In this document: positions 1-5,859 of the stretch, in pieces
Numbering within the stretch: position 1 is the stretch's first letter
Layout: each line of letters opens with the position of its first letter
Assembly (NCBI GenBank): GCA_964569795.1
Contig: CAZMVB010000063.1
Coordinates: forward strand, 1-8,969
From: JAHJDS01 sp964569795
Lineage (GTDB): Bacteria; Desulfobacterota; Desulfarculia; Desulfarculales; JAHJDS01
Length of the DNA stretch: 8,969 nt
Direction of reading: 5' to 3'
The notes under the pieces: model-generated
The model's input: the letters and a program-made list of their open reading frames with translations, nothing else
What the model was told of the DNA's origin: nothing
Database searches by the model: none
Made by a program: the position numbers and the translations under genes

Positions 1-270
1 GGCCGGAGCGGCCTGGGGCGTCGCGGGCGGCGCCGGCGGGGTCGGTGGCGGCGGAGGAGGAGGCGGTGGAGGCGGAGGGGGCGCGGCCTCGGCCGGCGGC
101 TCCGGGGATCGGGGAAGTTGCCCCTCGCTCCGCTCCAGGTCGGCCTTCAACTTGTCCAGTTCGGCCTTGAGCCACTGGACTTCGCTGGAATCGGAGTTCC
201 GCGGACCTCCCGGCTGGGGATGGCCGGAGTCGGGCGCCGACGTTGTATTCGGGGTTTTGTTTTGGTTCAA
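1..270 (-). CDS. Partial coiled-coil/poly-proline protein, TTG start
   Basis: This is the 5' part of a gene that leaves the window; 90 codons are visible and the reading frame is open to base 1. The start is TTG at 270-268. It is fixed by a GGAGG Shine-Dalgarno at 279-283 with 8 nt spacing and by an in-frame TAG at 289-291, with no ATG or GTG between. The product begins with a polar, Asn/Ser/Pro-rich stretch (residues 1-30). A short amphipathic helix follows at about 31-50, with leucines at 34, 38, 41 and 45 as in a coiled coil. From about residue 54 it is Pro/Ala-rich, with 13 consecutive prolines at 64-76 (bases 43-81). No signal peptide or membrane segment is seen in the visible part, so it looks cytoplasmic so far. 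It lies 55 nt after the Pal/OmpA-like gene and is probably co-transcribed. I do not recognise the family. A Pal-neighbour coiled-coil protein such as CpoB is an analogy only, because CpoB is exported and this start is not. Confidence 0.75.
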   Translation of the reverse strand, partial: MNQNKTPNTTSAPDSGHPQPGGPRNSDSSEVQWLKAELDKLKADLERSEGQLPRSPEPPAEAAPPPPPPPPPPPPPTPPAPPATPQAAPA

Positions 271-325
271 GGCTACGTCCTCCGCTGGCTAACCGGGCGC
301 TGGTGCCCGTCGCTCCGCTCCTGGT

Positions 326-1447
326 CTATCGGGACCTGAACTGCACCCGCCGGTTCTGCTGGCGGCAGTTTTCATCCCGGGTGCGGCAGACGGGACGCGT
401 CTTGCCGTAGCTGACGGTCTGGAGTCGGGTCGGGCTGATCCCGTAGCGGACCAGGTAGGCCTTGACGGCCTGGGCCCGGCGCCGCCCCAGGGCCATGTTG
501 TAGGCGTAACCGGCCCGGTCGTCACAGTTGCCCTCCAGCCTGACCTTGACATCGGGATAGGCCATCATGTAGGCCACCTTGAAGTTGAGGACCGTCTCGG
601 CCTCGGGCCGGATAGCAGACTTGTCCAGGTCGAAATAGACCGCCTCGTTGAAGAAGCGCCGGGTGTCGCGGTCCTTGTCGCCGCTCAAAAGGCGGCTGAA
701 GCGACCGTAACGCTGGGGACCGCGCCGGGCGGTGCGATAGCCCGTCGGGCCGTAGATCCAGCAGGGACCCTGGCAGGCGCAGGCCCAGCGCAGGAAATTC
801 TCGAAGAGCCGGATGAAATCGTACTTGGGCCGCTCCAGGGTGCCCGGCTGGACCTCCCACCACAGCCAGGCGAAACCGTCGAAGATGATCCGGCCCCGGC
901 CGTAGGGCATCACCGCCAGGACCGGGGGACCCGAGGGCAAGGACAGGATCGGGATCAGCTTTTCGCCCTGGAAGTAATAAACCGACGGGGTGACCTGGGG
1001 GCTGCCGATGTGGATGTAGCGGACGCCGGCGGTGATGGGGTGCTCGTGGATGGTGCCCCCCGCCCGGGACAGGAGCTCGGAATCGTCGTGGGAGACGGCC
1101 TTGACGTCGAACAGGACGGCCCAGTCGGTGTTGCCCCGGGTGGCCCGGCGCAGGGGATTGAAGGTGATCCACAGGAAGTTGCCCCGCTTGACCCACTGCC
1201 TCAGGATATAGACCTGCCGGGTGGTCAGGTCCGAGGGCAGGCAGGCGGAATCGATGCGCATCAGCATCGGCCGTCGGGAGGCCTGGTTGAGCGAGTCGAT
1301 GATCTGGGTGTTGGTCCGAGTCAGTTCGATGACGTACCGACAGGACTGGGGCAGGGATTCAAGGAAGAGGGACTTGGCCATGACGACGGGCGCGACGCCC
1401 AGGAACAGGGCCAGGACCAACAGGCTGACGGCTTTACGGTGCTTCAT
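326..1447 (-). CDS. Exported protein with C-terminal OmpA/Pal-like peptidoglycan-binding domain
   Basis: The product has 373 residues. The start chosen is ATG 1447-1445: a GAGGA Shine-Dalgarno (1453-1457) sits 5 nt upstream and the protein then opens with a classic signal peptide (basic MKHRK, hydrophobic core, cleavage near VVMA at 21-24). A start at 1531 would put 28 polar residues before the signal and overlap the upstream gene. The central region (about 35-225) has alternating hydrophobic strands, an HPITAGV motif (136-142) and PYGRGRIIFDG (181-191). These resemble the GATase1-like/DUF4350-type fold beside von Willebrand or membrane modules, but that is inference. Residues 269-371 form a clear OmpA-like domain: VYFDLDKSAIRPEA, a GNCDDR motif at 306-311 (GHCDER in typical Pal), ALGRRRAQAV, SYGKTRP and QNRRVQF. 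Such domains bind peptidoglycan non-covalently in the periplasm. There is no lipobox cysteine at the signal end, so this is probably a soluble or loosely anchored periplasmic protein. The RHH gene ends 2 nt before the start codon, so translation is probably coupled. Confidence 0.88.
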   Translation of the reverse strand: MKHRKAVSLLVLALFLGVAPVVMAKSLFLESLPQSCRYVIELTRTNTQIIDSLNQASRRPMLMRIDSACLPSDLTTRQVYILRQWVKRGNFLWITFNPLRRATRGNTDWAVLFDVKAVSHDDSELLSRAGGTIHEHPITAGVRYIHIGSPQVTPSVYYFQGEKLIPILSLPSGPPVLAVMPYGRGRIIFDGFAWLWWEVQPGTLERPKYDFIRLFENFLRWACACQGPCWIYGPTGYRTARRGPQRYGRFSRLLSGDKDRDTRRFFNEAVYFDLDKSAIRPEAETVLNFKVAYMMAYPDVKVRLEGNCDDRAGYAYNMALGRRRAQAVKAYLVRYGISPTRLQTVSYGKTRPVCRTRDENCRQQNRRVQFRSR

Positions 1448-1449
1448 TT

Positions 1450-1875
1450 TTATCCTCGAGTTTCGTCCCCGGAAAGGTACTTCCTGATTTGTTTTTCCTG
1501 CTCGTCCGTGCTCAGCCCGAACAGGTGCCACAGGGCCGCCCGGAGGACGTCGGCCTTGGGCCGCATCAGGGTGGCGGCGGTGGCGGCGATCTCGTCCTTC
1601 ATGGACTCGGGCAGACTGGTGGTGAACGGCCGGGGCTGGGACCGGTCGGCCTTGGTGTAATAGACCAGGATCTGGGCGTCCCTCTTCTTGACCGGCAGTC
1701 CCAGGAACTGGTCCAGGGCGGTCCGGATGAGGTCGGCCTTGTGGCGGTTGAGCTGTCGGCTCTGGTTCTCGAGGCGGTTTTTGAGTTGGACGGGCAGGGA
1801 TGAGGAAAAGGTGACCTTGTGCTGTCCCCGCTCGTCTGGGAACTCGTCCGAGTTGGCGAAACGAATGCGGACCAC
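1450..1875 (-). CDS. Tandem ribbon-helix-helix DNA-binding protein
   Basis: The product has 141 residues and begins with GTG (1875-1873), preceded by GGGGAG (1884-1889) at 8 nt. It contains two copies of a ribbon-helix-helix-like unit at residues 20-60 and 82-121. Aligned without gaps at an offset of 61, residues 23-60 and 84-121 are identical at 15 of 38 positions. Shared features are a beta strand ending in SLP, a helix, a turn with R-x-KAD, and a second helix ending in GL. RHH proteins normally dimerise to build one DNA-reading beta ribbon. Two units on one chain can form that ribbon intramolecularly, as in F-plasmid TraY (established knowledge). The acidic C-terminal tail (122-141) is not part of the repeat. 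It is first in an operon with the Pal/OmpA-like gene and lies beside a dyad-rich divergent promoter region, so autoregulation is likely (inference). A partner toxin is not evident, so an antitoxin role is less likely. Confidence 0.8.
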   Translation of the reverse strand: MVRIRFANSDEFPDERGQHKVTFSSSLPVQLKNRLENQSRQLNRHKADLIRTALDQFLGLPVKKRDAQILVYYTKADRSQPRPFTTSLPESMKDEIAATAATLMRPKADVLRAALWHLFGLSTDEQEKQIRKYLSGDETRG

Positions 1876-2059
1876 TGCCTGTTCTCCCCGGTGTTGCCGG
1901 ACGGGCTGTCCGGCCTTAAGAAGAGCGGATGGGCTGACTGGCTCCCGGTTGAACGGGGCGTCATTGGTATGGTGTCGGTACGGCAGTTCAGCCTCCCTGG
2001 AGACCCGCCGGTCCGGGTTACGTTGATTTGAGTTGAGTTTCAGTGACGGAGCCCCTATA

Positions 2060-2089
2060 ATTATAACGCCAGATGGTGGAGCTTTTCAA
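2060..2089 (-). promoter_or_regulatory. Promoter of the RHH-OmpA operon
   Basis: On the minus strand, TTGAAA (2089-2084, 5 of 6 to the sigma70 -35 consensus) is followed after 18 nt by a perfect TATAAT (2065-2060). Transcription would begin near 2053, giving a leader of about 175 nt before the GTG start at 1875. The -35 box is overlapped by the dyad at 2085-2100. Confidence 0.65.
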
Positions 2090-2100
2090 ACATGTTGGAA
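2085..2100. promoter_or_regulatory. Candidate operator dyad (left)
   Basis: TTCAAACATGTTGGAA is a 16-nt dyad with a single mismatched pair, centred on ACATGT. It covers most of the -35 box of the minus-strand promoter, the position expected for a repressor site. The nearby RHH protein is the likely ligand by position (inference). Confidence 0.4.
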
Positions 2101-2103
2101 ATA

Positions 2104-2132
2104 TTTTTATCACCGGTCCCACATCATGTCAA
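2104..2132 (-). promoter_or_regulatory. Possible second minus-strand promoter
   Basis: A perfect TTGACA (2132-2127 on the minus strand) is followed after 17 nt by TAAAAA (2109-2104, 4 of 6). It reads toward the RHH operon. The -35 lies in the left arm of the 9-bp inverted repeat shared with the plus-strand promoter. It could be an alternative or upstream start. The match alone is modest. Confidence 0.35.
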
Positions 2133-2145
2133 GATAAAATTTTAC

Positions 2146-2204
2146 ATGACCATAAAATTAATGAGCATACAATACTTGACATGTCATTATAAATCGGGTA
2201 GCCT
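2146..2204 (+). promoter_or_regulatory. Candidate promoters of the basic exported-protein gene
   Basis: Two arrangements are possible. One is a perfect TTGACA (2176-2181) with a poor -10, TAGCCT, 17 nt later (2199-2204). The other is ATGACC (2146-2151) with TACAAT (2168-2173) after 16 nt, which has the better -10. Either would transcribe the gene starting at 2253 with a leader of roughly 40-75 nt. I cannot choose between them by eye. Confidence 0.45.
2177..2186. promoter_or_regulatory. Candidate operator palindrome (right)
   Basis: TGACATGTCA is a perfect 10-bp palindrome with the same ACATGT core as the left dyad. It overlaps the plus-strand TTGACA (2176-2181). Weaker relatives with the CATG core lie at 2122-2131 and 2142-2151; each matches 7 of 10 positions. 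Its overlap with a -35 consensus means part of the similarity could simply be promoter sequence. Confidence 0.4.
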
Positions 2205-2252
2205 ACAGTTACCCGTAACCAGGACCCAACCCCACACCAGCAGGGGAAAAAA

Positions 2253-2984
2253 ATGAAAACCATCATCACCCTCATCGCCACCGCGGCCCTGGCCCTGACC
2301 CTCTCCGTGGCCAATGCCCCGGCCCAGGGCTCCTCCTTCTTCCGCATCGGAAAGCCAACACCGGCGGCCAAAAAAAAGACCCAGGTCAAGAAAAAGAAAC
2401 CGGCCGCCGTTAAAAAGAAGAAAAAGGTCGTTCGCCGGCGCCGTCACCGGCGGCGCCGCTACACGGAACGGGTCTTCGGCCTGCGCCTGGGCTGGTCCCG
2501 GCGCTACGTCGAGCGCCGCTTCCGGCTGCGCCGCGTCCACATGCTCCGCCGCAGCCGGACCGGCACGGTCTATTCCGATTCCATCTTTCACGGCTACGGC
2601 CTGAAAAACGTCTGGCTCCTCTTCCAGAAGAAGCGTCTGGCCAAGGTGATGCTGGTTTACACCACTGACGGATCCGGGCCCCAGGTGGCCAGCTTCCTGG
2701 CCGCCAAGTACCGCTATCTGCGCCAGCGGGTCATCCGGGTCTTCGGCAACCCCACCCAGGAAGAGGGCTACGTGGACGACCGGACCCCGGACTTCTCCCT
2801 GGCCCTGTTCTCGGGCATGGTCGTTTACTTCTCCTACTGGCACAATCCCAAGGGCGTCCGCATCCTGCTGACCCTGGACCGGATGGGCGGCCAGCCCGTG
2901 GTCACCCTGACCTACCAGTCCCTGGACATCTTCCTCACCCCGGCCAAGGTGCCGTGGATGTCCTCCCTGCCCGAGCACGAGTGA
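2253..2984 (+). CDS. Exported protein with Lys/Arg-rich linker and GFRGLKWG-like domain
   Basis: The product has 243 residues. ATG 2253 is preceded by AGGGG (2242-2246) at 6 nt. A signal peptide covers about residues 1-25 (MKT, an Ala/Leu-rich core, cleavage near ANA or APA). Residues 40-69 contain 20 Lys or Arg: three lysine blocks, then RRRRHRRRR at 61-69. The remaining part (about 70-235) starts FGLRLGW and contains a VWLLFQKKRLAKVMLVY segment (120-136) followed by alternating strand-like stretches. It looks like a compact periplasmic domain, distantly similar to the 154-residue protein encoded at 6599-7063. Function is not recognised. A mature periplasmic protein with such a basic arm could bind anionic envelope polymers, LPS, nucleic acid or polyphosphate (inference). 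It is transcribed divergently from the RHH operon and followed by a strong hairpin, so it is probably monocistronic. Confidence 0.8.
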   Translation: MKTIITLIATAALALTLSVANAPAQGSSFFRIGKPTPAAKKKTQVKKKKPAAVKKKKKVVRRRRHRRRRYTERVFGLRLGWSRRYVERRFRLRRVHMLRRSRTGTVYSDSIFHGYGLKNVWLLFQKKRLAKVMLVYTTDGSGPQVASFLAAKYRYLRQRVIRVFGNPTQEEGYVDDRTPDFSLALFSGMVVYFSYWHNPKGVRILLTLDRMGGQPVVTLTYQSLDIFLTPAKVPWMSSLPEHE

Positions 2985-2995
2985 CCTCAGCCCCT

Positions 2996-3030
2996 GACCG
3001 GCCGGACCGGGACCTCCCGTCCGGCCGGTC
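2996..3030 (+). terminator. GC-rich hairpin after the basic exported-protein gene
   Basis: A perfect 12-bp inverted repeat (GACCGGCCGGAC at 2996-3007, GTCCGGCCGGTC at 3019-3030) with an 11-nt loop starts 11 nt after the stop codon. There is no following T tract, so it may act as an mRNA 3'-end stabiliser or Rho-assisted terminator rather than a canonical intrinsic one. Confidence 0.45.
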
Positions 3031-3135
3031 CTCCATCGCCCCAATAGGGACAGACTTAACACTTTACTTTATGTTTTGGGCGGCCGGCCGACCGCCGGGC
3101 CAACCCTCCCGCCGCCCGTTTCCTTTAAAAAGACC

Positions 3136-3164
3136 TTGCTAACCGCTACCGGCTCTGATATTTT
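3136..3164 (+). promoter_or_regulatory. Possible promoter of the Ppx/GppA-guaB unit
   Basis: TTGCTA (3136-3141) and TATTTT (3159-3164) are 17 nt apart; each matches the sigma70 consensus at 4 of 6 positions. They sit in a locally AT-rich stretch 45 nt before the ATG at 3209. The position is good and the match modest. Confidence 0.35.
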
Positions 3165-3208
3165 TTACCATCAATCCCGGGGGCGATTCGTGATAACTGC
3201 TCGTCGAT

Positions 3209-4162
3209 ATGAGTAAAATAGCGGTCATTGACGTCGGCAGTTACACCGTCCGGACGCTCCTCGCCCAGGCGGACCTCAAGCTTGGAACCTGGCGGCCGCT
3301 GGCCTATGGCCGGCAGGTGACCAACCTGGGCCGGGGGCTGGATGAGGGCGAGGGCCTGGACCCCGGGGCGGCAGGGGCCACGACCAGGGCCGTTGACGAG
3401 CTGGCCGCCAGGGCCCGGGCCGATGGGGCCGAGGTCGTCTTGCCGGTGGGCACGGCCGCCCTGCGCCGGGCCGAATCCGGGGGCGACCGGGCCGTGATCG
3501 AACGAATCTCCCGGGCCGCGGGGGCAAAGCTCAGGGTCTTGTCCGGCCGGGACGAGGCCCGGCTGTCATTTTTGGGGGTGCGCCGGGCCCTGGGGCATTC
3601 CGAGGTGGGGTGGCTGGTCTTTGACCTGGGCGGCCGCAGCCTGGAACTGGCGATGTTGCCTCCCGCGGCCGGCGGGAATTCCCCGGCGGGCGAGGCGGTC
3701 AGTCTCGAACTGGGCGCCCTGTCCCTGACCGAGCTTTTCGTGAAGGGCGATCCGCCCCGGCCGGACGAGATTGCGGCCGTCGAGTCCCGGGTCCGGTCCG
3801 GGCTGACCGAGGCCGGCCCGCGCCTGGGGCCGGGGATTTTTGGCCGGGTGGCCGGGACCGGGGGCACGGTCTCGACCCTGGGCGTGCTCGAGGCCGGGTT
3901 ACGAAGATATCGGCCCGGGGCGGTCGAGGGCGTTTTCGTCTCCCAAGAGCGGCTCACGCACTGGCGGGACGTCCTGGCGGGCGTGGCCGAGGCCGAGCGC
4001 CGCCGCATCCTGGGGCCGGCGGCCGACCGGGCCCCGGTGATCGTGGCCGGGGCGACCGTGGTTTTGGGGGTGGTCCGGAGCTTCGAGGCGGCCGGGGTGA
4101 CGGTCGTCGAATCCGGGCTGCTCGAGGGGGTGCTCGAGGATTACCTCAACGCCCGGGGGTGA
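3209..4162 (+). CDS. Ppx/GppA-family phosphatase
   Basis: The product has 317 residues, the length of short single-module Ppx/GppA enzymes (actin/HSP70-like ATPase fold). Family members hydrolyse polyphosphate or remove the terminal phosphate of pppGpp. Visible motifs in order: AVIDVGSYTVRTLL (5-18, phosphate-1 loop), GTAALRRA (81-88), LSGRDEARLSFLGV (111-124) with the expected catalytic Glu at 116, VFDLGGRSLELA (137-148) with metal/phosphate acids D139 and E146, GTGGTVSTLG (216-225), VAGATVVLG (279-287) and ESGLLEGVL (301-309). The usual DIGGGSTEL is DLGGRSLEL here, and SNSVR is SYTVR, so the phosphate loop has a bulky Arg and Tyr. Catalytic acids are retained, so activity is plausible but substrate preference may be shifted. 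The Shine-Dalgarno is weak. guaB starts 29 nt downstream, so co-transcription is likely. I cannot tell Ppx from GppA by sequence. Confidence 0.9.
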   Translation: MSKIAVIDVGSYTVRTLLAQADLKLGTWRPLAYGRQVTNLGRGLDEGEGLDPGAAGATTRAVDELAARARADGAEVVLPVGTAALRRAESGGDRAVIERISRAAGAKLRVLSGRDEARLSFLGVRRALGHSEVGWLVFDLGGRSLELAMLPPAAGGNSPAGEAVSLELGALSLTELFVKGDPPRPDEIAAVESRVRSGLTEAGPRLGPGIFGRVAGTGGTVSTLGVLEAGLRRYRPGAVEGVFVSQERLTHWRDVLAGVAEAERRRILGPAADRAPVIVAGATVVLGVVRSFEAAGVTVVESGLLEGVLEDYLNARG

Positions 4163-4180
4163 CCGGGCGGCCCTTGAGGC

Positions 4181-4187
4181 AAGGAGG
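4181..4187 (+). promoter_or_regulatory. Ribosome binding site deciding the guaB start
   Basis: AAGGAGG lies 4 nt before ATG 4192. It fixes this start over the ATG at 4159, which lies inside the end of the preceding gene, and over the ATG at 4207, which would be 19 nt away. Confidence 0.8.
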
Positions 4188-4191
4188 CTTT

Positions 4192-5682
4192 ATGTCTGTT
4201 CCGGCAATGGTGGAGGCCTTGACCTTTGACGATCTGCTGCTCTTGCCGGCGGCGTCCAACGTGCTGCCCCGCGAGGTCGATCTCAAGACCAGGCTGACCC
4301 GTCAGATCGAGCTCAACATCCCGGTGGTCAGCGCGGCCATGGACACCGTCACCGAGTCCGAGGCGGCCATCTCCCTGTCCCGGCTGGGCGGTCTCGGTTT
4401 CATCCACAAGAACATGAGCGTCAAGTCCCAGGCCAAGGAAGTGACCCTGGTCAAGAAATCGACCACGGGTATGATCGACGACCCGGTGACCGTCACCCCG
4501 GACACGCCCATTCATCAGGTCCTGGCGGTGATGAAGGAGCGAAACATCTCGGGCGTGCCCGTGGTCGAGGGCGAGCTGTTGCGGGGGATCGTCACCAACC
4601 GGGACCTCCGCTTCGAGACCAAGCTGGATCAGCCGGTCGAAAACGTCATGACCAAGGAGGACCTGGCCACGGCCACCGAGGGGATCACCCTCGAGGAGGC
4701 CAAGGGGATCATGCACGAGCGGCGGATCGAGAAGCTCCTGGTGGTTGACGATAAATTCCGGCTCCTGGGCCTGATCACCATCAAGGACATCGAGAAGGTG
4801 AGGATGTTCCCCCAGGCCTGCAAGGACGAGCGGGGCCGGATGCGGGTCGGTGCCGCGGTCGGGGTGGGCGAGGCCCAGATGGACCGGGCCGCGGCCCTGG
4901 TCGAGGCCCAGGTGGACGTCCTGGTCATCGACTCGGCCCACGGCCATTCCCAGGGGGTCCTGGACATGACCCGCGTGGTCAAGAAGAAGTGGCCCGACCT
5001 GGCGGTCATCGCCGGCAACGTGGCCACGGCCGAGGGCGCCCGGGCCCTGATCGACGCCGGGGCGGACGGGGTCAAGGTCGGCGTCGGCCCGGGGTCCATC
5101 TGCACCACCCGGATCGTGGCCGGCGTGGGCGTGCCCCAGATGACGGCCATCATGAACTGCGCCCCGAGCTGCCGGGACGCCGGGGTGCCGATCATCGCCG
5201 ACGGCGGCATCAAGTACTCGGGCGACATCACCAAGGCCCTGGCCGGCGGCGCGGAATCGGTCATGATCGGCTCGCTGTTCGCCGGGACCGAGGAGTCACC
5301 CGGCGAGACGGTGTTGTTTCAGGGCCGGACCTACAAGGTCTATCGCGGCATGGGCTCCATCGAGGCCATGAAAAAGGGCAGCGCCGACCGCTATTATCAG
5401 GATGAATACGACATCATCGTCGGCGATGACTCTAGCAAAAAACTGGTGCCCGAGGGGATCGTCGGCCGGGTGCCCTATCGCGGGTCTCTGGCGGACAACG
5501 TGTTTCAATTGGTGGGCGGCGTCCGGTCAGGGCTGGGCTATCTGGGCTGCCGCGACATCCCGACCCTGCAAAAGCAGGCCAAGTTCGTCCGGATAACCGC
5601 CGCCGGCCTGCGCGAGTCCCACGTCCACGACGTGATCATCACCAAGGAGGCGCCCAACTACAGGGTAGAGCGCGACATGTAG
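4192..5682 (+). CDS. guaB: Inosine-5'-monophosphate dehydrogenase
   Basis: GuaB oxidises IMP to XMP with NAD+, the committed step of guanine nucleotide synthesis in the cytoplasm. The product has 496 residues, close to the usual length of about 490. It opens with the conserved LTFDDLLLLPAASNVLP (10-26) and SAAMDTVTE (47-55). Two CBS domains occupy about 95-205 (DDPVTVTPD, ISGVPVVEG, NVMTKEDLATA, KLLVVDD, LGLITIKDIEK); in this family they bind adenine or guanine nucleotides and tune activity. The catalytic loop GVGPGSICTTR (297-307) has nucleophile C304. IMP is held by ADGGIKYSGD (336-345) and YRGMGSIEAM (384-393), and the flap has R400-Y401. All key residues are intact. It follows the Ppx/GppA gene by 29 nt, but unlike many guaBA operons guaA is not next. 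Confidence 0.98.
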   Translation: MSVPAMVEALTFDDLLLLPAASNVLPREVDLKTRLTRQIELNIPVVSAAMDTVTESEAAISLSRLGGLGFIHKNMSVKSQAKEVTLVKKSTTGMIDDPVTVTPDTPIHQVLAVMKERNISGVPVVEGELLRGIVTNRDLRFETKLDQPVENVMTKEDLATATEGITLEEAKGIMHERRIEKLLVVDDKFRLLGLITIKDIEKVRMFPQACKDERGRMRVGAAVGVGEAQMDRAAALVEAQVDVLVIDSAHGHSQGVLDMTRVVKKKWPDLAVIAGNVATAEGARALIDAGADGVKVGVGPGSICTTRIVAGVGVPQMTAIMNCAPSCRDAGVPIIADGGIKYSGDITKALAGGAESVMIGSLFAGTEESPGETVLFQGRTYKVYRGMGSIEAMKKGSADRYYQDEYDIIVGDDSSKKLVPEGIVGRVPYRGSLADNVFQLVGGVRSGLGYLGCRDIPTLQKQAKFVRITAAGLRESHVHDVIITKEAPNYRVERDM

Positions 5683-5859
5683 TTCATTTCAGTGCGCAGC
5701 CGCACCGGCGTAATTCGCGACACAACTTTTGTGGTTAACTAAGATCACGTCCGCGTTTGCCGCCTCCATTTCATTGCGGTTACGCTTTACATGAACTCCG
5801 GGGTGGAGTCATAGCCGCATCCCCGACTTGGGGAAAAAATCTTTCCAGGGAAGGAAATC

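Larger units (their letters stand above)
1876..2252. other. Divergent intergenic control region
   Basis: This 377-nt stretch has no credible gene. It separates the minus-strand RHH operon from the plus-strand basic exported protein. The left half (1876-2050) is GC-rich and would be the long 5' leader of the RHH operon, including a 7-bp hairpin at 1896-1914. The right half (about 2051-2200) is strikingly AT-rich for this genome and carries promoter-like boxes on both strands plus repeated CATG-centred dyads, described separately. Confidence 0.8.

Noticed and set aside
125..321. Direct repeat TCGCTCCGCTCC at 125-136 and 310-321
   Set aside because: Only two copies, one in coding and one in the spacer; 12 bp of GC-rich simple composition is plausible by chance or by a small local duplication with no clear role.
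1448..1531. 28-residue N-terminal extension of the Pal/OmpA-like protein from an ATG at 1531
   Set aside because: It would overlap the RHH gene and place polar residues ahead of a clear signal peptide; ATG 1447 has its own Shine-Dalgarno.
1010..1660. 216-codon plus-strand frame across the OmpA and RHH genes
   Set aside because: It spans two well-supported minus-strand genes and encodes no recognisable domain.
1450..1875. RHH protein as the antitoxin of a toxin-antitoxin pair
   Set aside because: The adjacent genes encode a Pal/OmpA-like exported protein and a basic exported protein; no compact toxin frame is present.
2187..3062. 291-codon minus-strand frame opposite the basic exported protein
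   Set aside because: No recognisable family and no ribosome site seen; the plus strand has a signal peptide and Shine-Dalgarno.
4159..4191. Upstream start for guaB at 4159
   Set aside because: It lies at the end of the preceding gene with no ribosome site, whereas AAGGAGG directly precedes 4192 and the family N-terminus begins there.
5692..5705. Terminator after guaB (GTGCG-CAGC-CGCAC)
   Set aside because: The stem is only 5 bp with no T tract, too weak to call.
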